A DNA stretch of 64,000 bases from Halisarca cf. caerulea (GCA_963170055.1 CAUJGJ010000072.1:1601001-1665000); one strand, 5' to 3'. Positions 15,601-30,600 are shown, counted from the first letter of the stretch. The notes: generated from the letters alone by a model not told the origin. Numbers and translations are program-made.

Positions 15601-18600
15601 AAACGGAAAAGAAAAAACTGGGGTGTATTTACGGTTGACTTTAGTGGCCGCCATTTGGTCTTATGTGCAAAATGCACATAACCTACCTGCATAAGGACGA
15701 TCGTGGACTGCAGGAGTTTCAAAATCGGGTGTAATATTACAATCAGTGGTAAGTTCAGGCGTTAGGAATGCTGCCTAAGTGATGCATCCTATTCTAAGAT
15801 GTTTAGGTTAGTAAAAAACTCTAATATTTAAAATTAACGCTCAACAACGACTACTGTATGCACCTTGTTCTTCAAGATTGCCGTTTGACGCCAAATGACT
15901 CAATCACTTAAAATTTTTCTCATTTGACGACTTTAGACTTTCTTCGGTCATCTGCCTTAATTATTTAAATAATGGCCTGTTTCCTTTGAATTGTTCTCGC
16001 AATGCATCAGTCCTTGCCATGCTCCAACCTTCAAGATAGTCCTCACTTTCAAGAGTTCGATGATGTCACAGCCTTCATCACATGACTATCATGTGAATAT
16101 AGGCCCCTTGTGAAAGGGATTTTTTTGCAAAATGCAATGTCACCGAGTGAATCAGTGGAGCCACGTAAGAACCTTCTGAGTGTTTCATTGTGATTAGTAT
16201 TGACTGCTTCAACTTTTTCAGTGAGGGGAGTTTTGATCTACTCATTTTCAGAGAAGTTATTGATGAATAGTTTATCACGCGGTATTTGCTGAATATCTTC
16301 AAAACTATTTCAGAAATCAAAACCCCCATTGGTAGAAAGTTAAATATTTTCAGTAGAAACAACCTCGTCTTCATCCTGTGTCTGTAGGCCCATGTTCTGT
16401 TTTACTCGTGTCGAATAACTGTCTAACTCAGCTACCTGGTAAATCATCGATTAGTTAAACAATCAAGAAAGAACTCGGATGAAAAATAGCTCAATGTGTA
16501 CCTTAGATATGTTTGTACTGCTTTAGAACCACTGATTGGCCATTCTACTACATATTGTGAAGAAATCAAGCAATTTGTAAAAAGTAAATTCGCCAACTTT
16601 GAGAAGCCATTAAAGTGCTAATGGACATGTCCCACATGCGAACCCTTAGAATCGAAAACTAAATCTTTGTAGGTTGTTCCATTTCATTTTGTGGCCACAC
16701 GGGTATTTTTATCAGTTTTTCTTATAGATAATTTGGGGTATTGATGGAATGGAGCAGCGGAAATTCATTTTTTTAATTTAGTAAATTTACACTTTGTTCT
16801 ACATTTTCAGCCTATTTTGCATACAAAATCCCCTATATCTACAACCACAATTTGCAATCTTTGTTTTTTCACATAGGCCAGACAAAAGGTCCACAAAAAA
16901 CAATCTTTTAAGTATTGAAAAAGCCTCTAGTCTACTCAGATACAAAGTAGATATGCCCTTGCTCTTGTGTAAACATATTTCAGCACTGTATAGTTTGCTT
17001 TCACGGAAATTTGAGTGCATATGGTATGCTAGAAAAAACAATTTTTGAAGACAGTATAAGAGTAGAAAATATTTGCAATTATGTAACTCACTCCAAAATG
17101 CAAGGTCTACTGGATATCTAAATTTTTGAATGAAATGTTCAGTAGCTTGCAACAGATAGCTCAAGTCTTTGTTTTGAGACACAAGTTCCCTACAACATAC
17201 AAAATAACCAGTCACAGACTTTTATACAATTTACAATGGAATTTAAGCATACTTATAAGCCATTATGTTCTGCACAAGGTCATCACTTCCTTCAACTTTA
17301 GCTGCATCATAAATTGCCTGCAAATAATCAGTCACCATGGTAGGATCTCTGCATGAAGATAAGTCTCAAGTCATAGCACCCATGTATACACAAAACTCAC
17401 CAATACACAACACTAGCTAATGTAGGCTCACATATTAAGGAAGACATTTTACAATGTACGCACTTAGTTAAAAGGCCACCTTCATCTATAGCTCATCATA
17501 CAAGTACAACCCTTATATCGCATGTAGATTGTGGATCAAATGTGGTTTTGGGTTTGGGATCTATTACTGGATTGTGCGGCTTGAATATCTACTTGCACCG
17601 CTTTGTACTGCTAGCATTGTTTTGTTTTGTATGATACAGAAAATCTTCGTGCAGAATCCAGTGATTTCTTTAAAGGGACACTGCATCAAAATTCAGAAAT
17701 TTGGCATAATATTATAATATGAAATATTATAAAAAAAACACAGGCGAATTAAAACAGTTTATCTTGGTTCGTTAAGAGTGAAATTTCGCACAATTTGCCT
17801 ACAAGCCCGCATTGCGGAAGCCATCTTGATGACATCACTGGCATGAACTAATCCATTTTTGCTATGTCTCCGCATGTAAAACCGTACCTCTTCAAGCCTC
17901 TTGTGACTACCAAGCAAGTTGAAAATCGCCAAGAAAGACTTGAAAACGAGGCCGAGTGAGTGAGGTGAGGGTCACACAGAAGTCCAGGAGACTAGGTTTG
18001 GTCACAATCGTTGGTGTGAATGCGGGAAGTGCCCCCCTATGTCTACCGATAAGGAGAGCGTTTGTTGCAGAGAATTTAACGAAACCCACAGTAAAACAGG
18101 ACACAGTACGTTGTTCAGATGTCTTAACAAACGAGAAGAACGTAGAAACGGTGTCCAGTTTCAGCTTTCGCTTAGACTTCGCAACAGGCAGAAGCTCACT
18201 CTTCGAATCTTGTTTAAAACAGTCTTCTGTGAAGTTTTAGAATATATTTGACTAGTTTCCTTAAAACAGGGGTGTTTTAAATGTGCTTCGCAAGCGCTTT
18301 GATTCATAGTGGCAATCTAAATAAGCTGATGCCTCGCTTGTAATTCTTGCCGTCGTTGGTGCAACCGGAAACCATACAGTGCGGCATGATTTTGAGTAGA
18401 TGCAAGCTAAGAGACTCCAAAATATTAGTTTGCAGCAAGAAATAGTCGGCGAAACGAGTCATCCCTCGATACTGAAATGTATGCTAACCGACTTGGGTGA
18501 GTCAACACTTCATGCCAGTGACGTCACATGAAAATGGCGAGTAGACCTCAAGATGGCTTCAAAAATCAGTTTTCCTCAACCTGCATCGATTATACAGCAT

Positions 18601-21600
18601 CGAATTGAGCAGTCGTACTTGGCGCCTAGTGTTTTCTACCCAATATCTTTCATTTAAGCTCTGCTTGAATTTTGATGCAGTATCCCTTTAATGGATTTCC
18701 CTTCTGTTTTAAGAAAAACTATTCTCTGAGGAGTGTATGAACACAGGAGACCAGGCATTCTCCGAAATTTCAAACTGAAACTAAAAACTTTCCTACTAGC
18801 TAGCTACTTCCCACAAACAATATAGGGAGGGTGTTAACAAACCACCATTTTATCAACCATTAATGCCAGCACAGTGCTAATAATGCTAAAAAGATGTGAA
18901 TATTCTAGAATGCTTGGGAGTAGGTCAGATGTCCTCCTGTAGGCACTTGGTTACTGCATGCTTTTAATCATCACGGTATGTGCAATATAGCATGCAAGTA
19001 TCATATTCTACTTACGATCTCATGCTCCAAGCAGCTAGAATGTGAACTGACAAATGTCTTAATCCTGTCGATTTTAATACTGATGTCAGAATCTGCAGTG
19101 CCTCATCTTTGTCGGACTGCAAAAAATAAAGACAATAAAATAAATCATGCATACATACAATGACAGTGGAGCGTATCTCTATAACAAAACCCTTCAATGA
19201 CCCAATAAAAGTTTATATACGTTTCCCGCATTCTTACTAAAGTTCACCACCCCTACTCAAGTATATATATGTTATGTCCAAACAGAGACCAGAATAGGTC
19301 ACAATGTGACCTGCACATGGTTTAAGGTATGTGGTAATATTGCAACACCTTCAAAGCTGGGTGCATGATCAAATACAAACAGTACAGTGAGCGAATTGTG
19401 TTATCAATTCACGGTGACTCATTATTATAGAGTACAGTAGTACTCTATATGTAGGATTGACACCGAAAAAACATGGCTGCCATACATTAGTGCAAATTTT
19501 GTTTTTGTCCGAAAAATAATGTTACAGTACAGTTAGAAGCATTTAGAAGTGATATTGGTGCTTTTTGACACACTAGCTATAAGATGAAGTAGTTAAAACC
19601 CTTCATAGGCCAATTTCTTTAAAGAACTTCAAAATTTTAGACAAAAATGTATGGCTACACAACACCAGTACCATTCCAGTACCAGATTATTCTTATTCTT
19701 ATTCTTATTCTTATTCTTCTCGTCGCTTTTTTGAACTGAGCTACAGGTCGCCACGAAAGGTCCAGAGGTCTCATCTTTCGCCAGTGAGCTCCGATTGTTA
19801 GCGCAAAGTGCCTTTTGTAGGTTTTGAAGCAACATCTAGAAATTAATACGAAAAATCCCATACATTAGCCAGATAAGCCATTTTCGGATCGGCGAAATGG
19901 CTATGTGAGACTAGACATATGCGTATATACATATACGTATACACAAGGCCTGTACTTCGATGATAGTCGACTTCAGCGCTCGTTTTGTTCAAGCATTTGT
20001 TTCTAGATGGGTATATTGATCTTAGTCGGGTAACTGCATAGATTCTAGTTTCTTTATCTTACAAGATTTGATCGTGTTCTTTCTCAACTGCAGTGGAAAC
20101 CTATTCAAGCAACCGTTTCACTATAGAAGGAAAAAAACACACGAACAAGGGTGTATAAAAACCATTTAAAATGGTAAAAGGATGTAGGATCGACACTGGA
20201 TCGTGCAAAAAAGCATTATCAAAAAAGGATTCTCCAAAAACACTTTGAACACGGGTAAGTTGCAAAACCGGTACAGGGCTAAGTGGGCAAAGGACAAGAC
20301 AGGCATAGGGCTATACGAGCATAGGGCTACACATACATGAGGCTAGATGGGCATAGGGCTAGACAGAGTTTAGTTGGACTGAGTGCACACTGTGCAAATT
20401 CCTATATTCCGCAGTACATATGGAATGTATAATGTGCTGCACACGCGGGATGTAGGAATGTCACCTCATTAAAACAGCGGACTGCGTAAAATGGTCACCG
20501 ACTTCTAGTCCCAAACAAACAGACATCTATTTCCACACATTAAATATCCTCAGATAATTGAAGCCAAAACATGCAAACTGCAAGTAGCCATTTTGACCTC
20601 CACCATTTAATATCAAAAGCTTGCTTCCATGTGTCTCAATTATTCATCAATGTCTTCCAATTATCAATCACTTTTGGGAAAAGGCGATTTGATTTCTATA
20701 TGACAGAATTTCTATGAATCAACTTCGAGGGATTTATGAACACTTTTTTTACGTGGCATATAAATCAATAAACAAAACGTTTCGGCTTTGGGGGCCTTCT
20801 TTAGCTGTTACACTGGGTGGACTGAGCCTGGTGGAGTTTCCTATGAGCATCCAGAGAGACCTAATTTATTCCATAAAGCAGAAGAGTAGAGACGAGGGCA
20901 ATGAAGACAGATACTACAAGCATAGTTAAGAGTCTGGAGCCAACTTGAGTCCCTTTTGGTGCAGCCAATCCAAACTACATCACAATAATCAATCAGGGGA
21001 AGGACGTAAGATTTGAGGTAAAGAACAAGCAGATATCGAGGGACAAACCAAGAAAGACGCCTGAGAAGACTAACACTACGAGAAACTTTGCTAACAAGCT
21101 GTTCAATGTGGTTGTTCCAAGTCAATGTTTCTTTGATTATGACACCTAAAAACTTAAATGTTGAAACCTGTTCAATCACATCATCGGAGAGGCAGATGTC
21201 AAGGAGAGGTGGGGTCACTTCTGCCTTTGGGAGTGAATCAGCATACATTTGGTTTTCTTACTGTTCAGTTTGAGGCCATTGGAGATCATCCAGGTGTTTT
21301 CAAGATCAAGGGAGGTTTGTAGAGAGTCGTTGAGGAGTTTGAGATCTTTACCCGATGAAGATAGTGGTATCATCTGCAAAGAGAACAATGGAGTCCTGTG
21401 GGAGAAGTGTAGGAAGACTGTTTATGAAGGCGGAGAAAAGAGTGGGACAGTAAGGAATGTTGTCAGTGCCAATTGCAGAGCTGGTCTTCATGGAAGCTAG
21501 GGTTTGTTTACACCACTCAGGAGTTGTAGAAGACAAAGATAGGGTTGAAGTGAGTAGGAACAAGACTGGGAGTGAAGAGAGGATGAGGATGAGCTGATTG

Positions 21601-24600
21601 AGACAAAGTGATTGTTAAGGGTGGTTGCAATTGTGGAGGGGTCAGAACCAAGAGAGTTCCAGGATTTTGAAGGCATGGAAAGAGAGGGTAGACTTTTCAG
21701 TGTTCCAGAGAGTTTTTGGGGAGGCATCATTGGCAATGAGCATTTGGAAATATTCAATTTTCGCCTTACATTGTAGTGATACTATTACGTAGGTTTCTTT
21801 GCTTCTTATACTCTTCCCAAGCTGAGGGTGATGGAGATGACAGAAAAGACCTTTGCAGCTTGTTCCTCTTGTCCATTTCCTGCCAAATCGGTTTGGAGAT
21901 CCATGGAGTACATTTCTTCTTTACTCTCGCTGTCTTCACTGGAGCATGCTTGTCAAGGACATTAGCAAAGAGTGCATTAAACAAAAACACTTTGTCATGA
22001 ACATTGTCAAAGAGATCCAACAGAAACCAAGGGACAGAGACCAGGTCGTCATTGAAAGAAGAGGGTGAGAAATTCATGAAGGAACATTTACTTATAGTTT
22101 TGTGGCAGGTTTTGGGGTTGGACCAGTCAACAGAAAGAACAATAGGCAAGTGGTCAGAGATTGAGAGATTAAGAACAGCAGAGTGAGATATGGGGACATC
22201 AGAAGAAGCAAGAAAGTGGTCAATGACAGAGCAATGAGAATCATAAATACAAGTAGGGTCAGTAATGGGACATGAAAGAGAGTGTGAAGAGATGAAGTTA
22301 AGAAGTGATTTAGAATGTGGGTGATTGACGTCGGAAGTGTCTACATTCAGGTCTCCACAGACAATGACATGCTTATAGAAATCAACATGGACTCGACGTT
22401 AGAACAAAGATTATGGATTAAACTAGCTGGTAGACCAGGAGGACGGTAGAAGCAGCCAAAGGCAAAACTAGCCAAAGAAGATTTGAATGAACTGATGGAG
22501 AGCCACAAGAATTCGACATCACTGCAAGAAGCACCAGAAACAGAAGAAGATGAAAGAAGAGAACCAGACAGATAGTCAGCAACATAGACAGCAACACCAC
22601 CACCAGAGTGAGAGCGATTGCAGCAATACAAATGGTAATCGGGCAGAGACACTTCACAATCAAGGCACAGAGGAATCCAGCCACGACTCAGTAACAGCAA
22701 ATATGTCAGCTTTTGCAAACAAATAAACGACTGGAACCATCAAAGTGGCAAAGGAGACTTCGAATGTTCAGATGGGGGATCTTGAGGTTCTTCTTGACTG
22801 CCAATGTCAGCTTCTTCTTCTTTTGATACGTAGAGTGAGGCACACTTGGATCAGGGTTATTCTCGATATCAACAGAACACAGTAAATACCTGTTACGATG
22901 TCAATGGTTGCTCTGAAAGATGGAAAACAGCCAAGACATCTTCTTTACCAAGTGCCGAAGGTGCAAAAACACAACTTCATGCGGATATCAAGGCAGCACA
23001 ATTGGAGAGAACTTAACAGATTTGGCTAAAGGTAGATATAGGTCAAAACAAGAGTCTTTGTCAGGAAAAAGAATGGGTAGGTAGAGGGAAAGGACAGCAA
23101 CCAAGAGACTGAATAGTGCAATTTAGTCTCGTTCCCAGACCCACTTCCGCCCGCCATTTTTATTTGGGCGGAAAAGTGGGTCTGGCAACTATCTCCATAT
23201 TTCTTGGTTCGAATCTGCGAATCCGCTGAAACCAATCAGATTGCTGGGTTGCGAATATTAATGAGAAAGTCACGTTTGACCTCGTGACCGACTCTTGTGG
23301 AACAGTAGAACTGTTTGAGAAAGTAACAGACACAGAACATCATTTTTTGCTGCTCTTATTCAGATATCGTCCACACGTATTGTGTTTCCGTAATAGTCGC
23401 GAGCGTCGCGAACAAGACAGGGAGGAAACTTTGCACTACCACCAAACCATTGCCATCATTGACTAGGAGTAGAGCGGATAAGTTGCGACTACATATTTTC
23501 ACTTGGTCAGGTGTCGCCGCGCAAAAACAGCACCGATTTTCAGCCATGAACGAAACGTAGACGGAGTGGATAACTTGAGTCTAAACCATCGTTTCAAAGG
23601 GGAGCAGAGGAGCGTTGAAACGATTTAGCGCGCTGAAAAGTTATCGTTTTAAATTCATAAGTCTTCACGAGAACGTCATCGTCACCTCTTTGATTGAAAA
23701 TGTCTAGCCTTCACGAGTCTTCCTTTTTCCTTTCTTCCTTTTAGGTTTAGAATGATTCACATGACTTGCACGAGGTATTTCGTAATCCATAACCAAGAAT
23801 TATGGAGATAGTTACCAGACCCACTTCTCCGCCCAAATAAAAATGGCGGGCGGAAGTGGGGCTGGGAACGAGACTAAGTGCAATTATGCAAGCCGCCATT
23901 TTCATATATCGATTATCACTTAGGGGTGACAAATTTTTAGAGAGATATTATTCTAGTTGTTGGACTATTGTTAAACACATCTTGAAACAATACGTAAATA
24001 GTTCTTGTCCCAAAATAATCATTCATATACCGTTTCACCCATCACATGCATCTTCAGGCACATGCAATACAATACGTAATGCAGTTTTGCATGTGCCTGA
24101 AGAAGCCCATGATGGGTGAAACGTTGTGCGAATGATTATTTTGTGACAAGAACTATTTGAGTTTCTTCAAGACATGTTCAACAATAGTCCTACAACTAGA
24201 ATAACATACAACTACTGTAACATGTCTAACAACTTCTATGCAATTTTAGAGAGAATACGGTATTTCATAACAAACATACCATGCATGCATGCATTTAATA
24301 CTAACCGCTAGCTCCCATGCTTTCACTTTTTCAGCAACTTTGTCATAAGCCATTAGTGGACTGCACTTGTCCCACTCTGTGCTTCGAAGTAGTTCAGAGA
24401 TAGGGAACTTTGAAGAATATCCCAAAAAGCTCTTAACACTTTTAAAAATTCTACCCATGGTACCTAGATAGAATGTACCAGCTGCAATATACCAAAATAA
24501 AACTACATTTCTGATATAAGTTCTATATACCTTCACTTTCCTGCTTTGATGCTTTACTTTTGCTCTTGCTATGTAGTAATGTGGCGAGATCTGTTTTGGC

Positions 24601-27600
24601 CATACCGATCACAGGAATTTGCACTAAATCTTTACTTGCAATGAAAAAATTGGTGGGAGGCGCAACACACCGTGATCTCACATTAAGACTAAGAGTTACA
24701 ATGAATCCAACCAATGTACCAGACTTCACTTCATCCTCATACTTCTGGAACACAGTGGAATAGGTCATGCCTTCGGAATGATGCACAATGCGGAAATAGG
24801 GCAATGACTGAGGTACAACAGCATCATCGGGGAATAGGACACCCATTAAGTCAGTTGGAACAGGTATAGGTGAATAGGGGTTTAAGATAGTGACATCAAA
24901 GTTGTCTTTGCTTCTTCCACCAAACAACAATTCTATAAGATAAAAACAAGATGTTAGAACACCATATTACTTAAAGTCTACAGTCTGAATTGCTCGTGAA
25001 ATGTATACAAACAATAATAATTCACAGTATCAATAAGTACACAGTGTAAGGACACAAAATGCAGTTTCCAGAATTCAGAGTACATACATTATAGTACTTT
25101 TTCAGTCTTGTGATCAGATAATCCAAACACATGGGTTTATCATGCTTTACAGACATGCAATGACAGAGCATGAGCACAAACAAACTGAAATATATAAGCT
25201 CCAATTCCACAGGTGAACTATTTATAGTCTTCAGTAACTTATACACTATAAATGAATCATGATTCTTACTTCCTTCCTTTTGAAACAAAGTAACCTTTCC
25301 CTTGTTACCTTCCAGGTATTGTAGGAAATGGTAACAGCTGCTGCTGACCACAATTAAAGGTAGTGGAAACTTCTTGGCTTCCTTTCTATTTTGGAAGAAA
25401 CTTGGAGAAAGTATCAATGTGGCAGTAGAGTTGATAACTATAACACCACTAGCTTGCAATCTGTTATCTCTGTCAATAGCACGAAATAAATCTGCATCCT
25501 TGTCACCGCTCTTCAATGAGTAGTACACAAGGAATGGAAATTCAGCCTTGGCTGATTGTGCCTCTTTAGCATTAGCACAATGCAGTGTTCGTCCAAAGGG
25601 GGGATACTTGATTTCAGTTGACTCCCAGGGAGAGTATATAATAAAGGGTACAGTCTCGAGCTTTTTTAAATATTTATTAGCAAACTGCAATTCTAAAAGA
25701 AAATGGGAAAGAATATTGAGCTTAAAGTAATGCTGAGTAGAAATGTTCTGTTTCACGAAACAAATTACAAAAAGCTATACTATACATGCTATACAAACTA
25801 AAAGATAAACAATATATGTATATAATACCATTTAAAGAGCCACTGACGGTAAGGATCATTGAAAAGTAAACAATTTTTTAACGTTTAACCTTTACCTCTT
25901 TTCGGGTAAAAGTTAAAAGAATAGCGCAAACCAAAGATGAATTTCAGCCTTACTGCAAACAAAAGTGCTGTTTCTACCTTAAAAGTTTTATTTTGTCAAT
26001 TTCTTGCACTTTTGAATCTGTTTTACGATAGGTACAATTCTCATCTGATACATTGACAGCGGCTGTCACGATGTGACAACAAGGAGACGATATTTGGAAT
26101 CAACAATAAGATGCGTAGAAGGGCAGGTGCAACTGGGAACATTCAAGTCGGCGAAGAAATTACTATTAGGCATTCATAATGATACATTGCTTGCAATACA
26201 TTGATAAAATCATTGCTAAAAAGCCTTCGAGAATAAACAAATGGTGACGTTCCATTCCGTACATCATCAGCAATGTCACAAATATGTGCTATGTGCCAGT
26301 TAGAAGTTAACAATTAACAGTTAACCGTTAAGTTTTAACCTATTGCTTTTTCCAGCATAAGTTAATGCAAAAGCATTAATTTCTAACTGGTTAACATTTA
26401 CTTTTCTATGATCCATACTGTGACATTAATTGTTTTGCTTAATCATGGTTTATATGTAAAAAATACCTTATGCTATAACTTTACTTGCAAATTTCGCACT
26501 TAAAGGGGAGTACATGCAAAACTTGGTGCACAAAATCTGCCATTTTTCGATTAAATGCATGGGTTGACAATTTCAAGGTGTAGGTTACTCATATAATGTC
26601 ACAAGGTGGACAGAAGTAACCAAGGCCTATAACTTCAGTATGAGAATAACACAAATTTCTTCAACCTATTCCTCAGACTGAAGATGTTGTTTGACTCTTT
26701 GATGGTAGAATCAGTGAAATTACGAGTTTTGTGGGCAACAATAACACAATGACTTCACAGAGGACGTACAATGCATGATTCTCCACTTCACAGCTGTTAT
26801 GTCCAGGGGGTTCTGCCCAAAAACAACATTCCCCATTACAAAACATTGGACATTAATCAATAGGAGCAATGCACAATATTCCAAGATTCAATTTTGACGG
26901 TTTGATCCTGTAGTACAAAGGGCATTTATTAACAACTTGCAGCTACTTGGGATTTGAGGTGTGCACACACCAAGTTTATAAGCAGCATCACCACAAATTG
27001 TAAACCATGTCACACAAATTGAGAGCGTCACAGAAAATAAGGAAGTTAATTACTCTATGTACACAGATACAGCTACTAGTGAAGGCACATAACAGCATCA
27101 CAGTGTGTTATTAAACATGGTAGGTTTTCAATAGGCAAACAGAAACCAGTTTTTCTGAAGAAGATAATGCTGTACTATACTTTCTGGTTTGTTCAACTTT
27201 CAGATTTACATACTCCTGGCTATTACCATACTGTCTGAAATTTCGTTGGACTTTATTTTTGTGAATTTCGCGAATAGCTTCAGATTCACGAAATTTTATC
27301 TGCTAATTTTCCTTAACTGCTGTAAAATAGCAGCCATAACTGGTTACATATCGGACGCTTCAGAAAATAATAGATCCTGATATCAGGCCTGTATTTTGTT
27401 GCATAAATTTGGACACCTGATCGTCCTCAGGACATTTGTTGAAGTTCTTGCAAGTCAGTTTATGTGGAGCCATGGCATGCTGTCCAATCATCTAGCTCGG
27501 AAATGTTTATTTGAGCAGATCAACAAGCTGATGAACATAATTTAAGCCTATAGACCTCAGAATCAGCCTTCAAAATAGCACCAAGCTTCATCAAATATGG

Positions 27601-30600
27601 TATGCTGCACACGTCATTCAAGATCTTTACCTAAACACGTGAAGGGGACGACACCATATTTTTAGCCTGGCTTCCTAGACTAATAGCCTACATGCATTCC
27701 ATCACATAAGTGCATACTTATGTTAAGTGCATGCCAGCTACCTGTTGTTAACGCCCTAACTGCAGGCTGAAAAACACAGGCTTAGGCTGAGCTGAAATTT
27801 TGTCTGTACGCTGTGGACCTTCTTTTAGGAAGTGAATCAGTATGAAGCAAAATTGAATCAAGCCACAGATGGAGCGTAGTCATTTGCCTACCATAGTACA
27901 CCAGCCTACACTTCCAAGGCTAAAAAGAAAGAGTTACACCCGAGAAGAGAAGTTGAATTCTCAAGTTTTGCCATTTGAATAATTGCAACACGTACCAGAC
28001 TTGTCAAAAGTATAAAATGAACAGCAAGACTTTGTAAGGTGACTGAAGGACGAAAACAAAATCAAGAGCAGTAGGAAAGGAAGCAAACACACAAAATTTG
28101 ATCAAACTTAAAGTACCCAGAATGGAGGATCGCCTATATCAGGAATACAATCGACAGATCAAGGGAGTGCATACATAAAGGGATAAGTTCACAGGTACAA
28201 TCCCAAGAACGTTAGTCAAAACAGTTTGTAAAAACATAATGTAAACAAACTTATGAATCATATCGTAGCTAGACATGTATAGGGTAGACGGGCATCAGGT
28301 TAGGCATTTATGGGGTTAGACAGGTATAGAGCTAGACAGGCATAGAGTTAGGCAGAGTTTGGTTGGATTTAGTGCAGTGTACAAAACCTACATTCTGCAT
28401 TATATATGCAGGCTGTACGGATTTGCACACTGCAACCAGTCCAATCAAACTCTGTTAACATGTACATTTCTCAAAATGCAATTAGAATTTCATTTCTAAA
28501 CAAGATACAACAATGAACCTGGGTAAATACTTGCCACAAAAGGTCCTATAATCTCTGCTATACAGTGAGTTCACAGGTAAGTTATGGCAGATTCATGGTT
28601 GCAAAGGGCATTTTGTGGTTTTCACAGGTATGCAATTAAATCATCACGCCCAATACTAATTATCAAGTTGTAGCCGCATGACCACCTTGATGGTATTCAA
28701 GATTTCAATGGTTTCACCAGCAACAGAAAGGATTCTGGCCTGCCAATTTAGCAAATGGATGGTAATAAAGTGAGAAAATGCAGATCTGCGAGTATTCGAG
28801 CTTCGAAATCTCTAACTGACCTCCAAAGTTATGAGCGTAATTGCAGCATATAAATTAGCCTTCGCAACACTGATAGCACGTTGCGTCCACGTGACCAAGG
28901 GTGAAAAAAGCACTCTTGTGCATAGGAAAGTTATGGCAAAAAAGGCAGAGAACTAAACCTCCACCTGTATGCTTGAAACTTAGTCAGGTTATTCCTAAAG
29001 GGCTGAACTTACAAGTTTGGATATGGAAAGATTGGCGGTTATACCGTTCAGTTAATGCACCGTCTTTTGTTACTACAACTGTTCTGTTGGGGAAGAAATC
29101 TTTTGACATAACAGCTGTGGAATGGAGCAGCGCCTTCCCATATCCAAAAATGTAAGTTTGGGGTATGTTCTATCTTGTGAATTGACTTGTGTATCAAACT
29201 CAGAGGTCTTCCTTTCCGCCTTTTTGCGTACTTGCTAATTTTGATACGGTTGAAAAATAGCGACCATGCAACAGGTACATGTTTTCGGTGCTTTCAATGA
29301 CTCACAAGTAAAATATGAATGTTCAGTTTGCTATCTGTATGGTTTCTTGGGGTTTAAAACCTTCAAAGAGTTTGATTCAAAGCGTTCGGAAATGGCAGCC
29401 ATATTGTTTTATGGCAAAAAGTGCCATAACATACTTGCATTCTCCTGTCATTCTGATTAGTGTAGTTTTGTGCAATGTCCTATAATAATAGATATATACC
29501 CTATAGGGAACAATATAAAATTTTGTTAGCAGGTGACATGTAAATAAAATTGCAAAATACTTCGAACCATGATAATTTAGTAGTGCAAATTCAGTAATAA
29601 GCCTTATTACATGCTACATGCTAAGTACAAATTTTCTACCACTTATGGGTTGCCATTTAGCAGTAAACATGCTGTGGCTTACCCTTTACGATTTCCTTTT
29701 TTGTGAGCCATACACTGATGTAGGAACCAGGGGGGCTGGGGGGCTGCAGCCCCCATGTAAATCGTACATAGGGGGCTGAGCTCCCCTTTGAAATTACCAA
29801 CTTACAAAGGTAACTTGAGAGGAAAACTGTATACTACTCAGAAAACTTACAATTAAGTATGAATTGTCGCAAATCTATTTAGATTTATATCCAAAGAAGG
29901 TAAGAATTTCCTTTTGAATGTCTGTAATTTTTGATTCTGTCCAAAGCTCACTACAGCCGTTGGGTTAGCCATTTTATTTGCCTCAGCAGCGTGAATAAAA
30001 TAGCGGACTTCGACGTCAGTCGTAAGTATACTAGGTCCATTCTATCCAGCTATTCCCTGTTTGGTTATTAGAATGATAAATATCAAAGGCTAACTGTACC
30101 AAGATTAAATGTTCTTTTGTAAATTATCACCAATAATTCAGAGAAATACAAAATGAATTACAATCAAATAGACAAGAACTAATAGTAGAATTGATATAGG
30201 TATATTTTGAATATTCACCCATGTACCCCATATTGCAAGTAATATACATAGGTGCTGGCCTTTGAGGTCAGCCCTCCCCCCCCACTGTGAAACAACTTCC
30301 TACGCCCCCTGCCACACTGTACAAATACAGCACATGTAAGGATACGACAAGCTTATAATCTTAAATTTCTTACCTTTCAACTGCTACCTACTACTGTACT
30401 GCATTTCATATTTACATAAGAGTGCAAAATACATGTACATGTATAGAACTATTGTATCAATATCCATATGCATACCTCCATGAATTGGCACTACTTTGGC
30501 AGTTTGCTTTGGAGAACTGCTACAATTATCAAAGGGCAAAGAAGCTTGTCTTGGATCCTTCAATGTTCCCAACAATTGCCACAGTTGCTTTCCACAGGAA

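Noticed and set aside
16341..16436. Terminal-exon-like frame as part of the long host gene
   Set aside because: Its phase 0 start does not fit the phase 1 end of exon 17092-17189, and it lies inside an inverted-repeat element.
18039..18135. A complete P2X receptor gene
   Set aside because: Only the cytoplasmic tail motif is present; no transmembrane or ATP-binding part is found nearby.
25022..25269. C-terminal continuation of the PA-like unit 3 frame with hydrophobic runs
   Set aside because: A GTAAGA donor in phase 1, as in the sister exons, makes this intron read-through.
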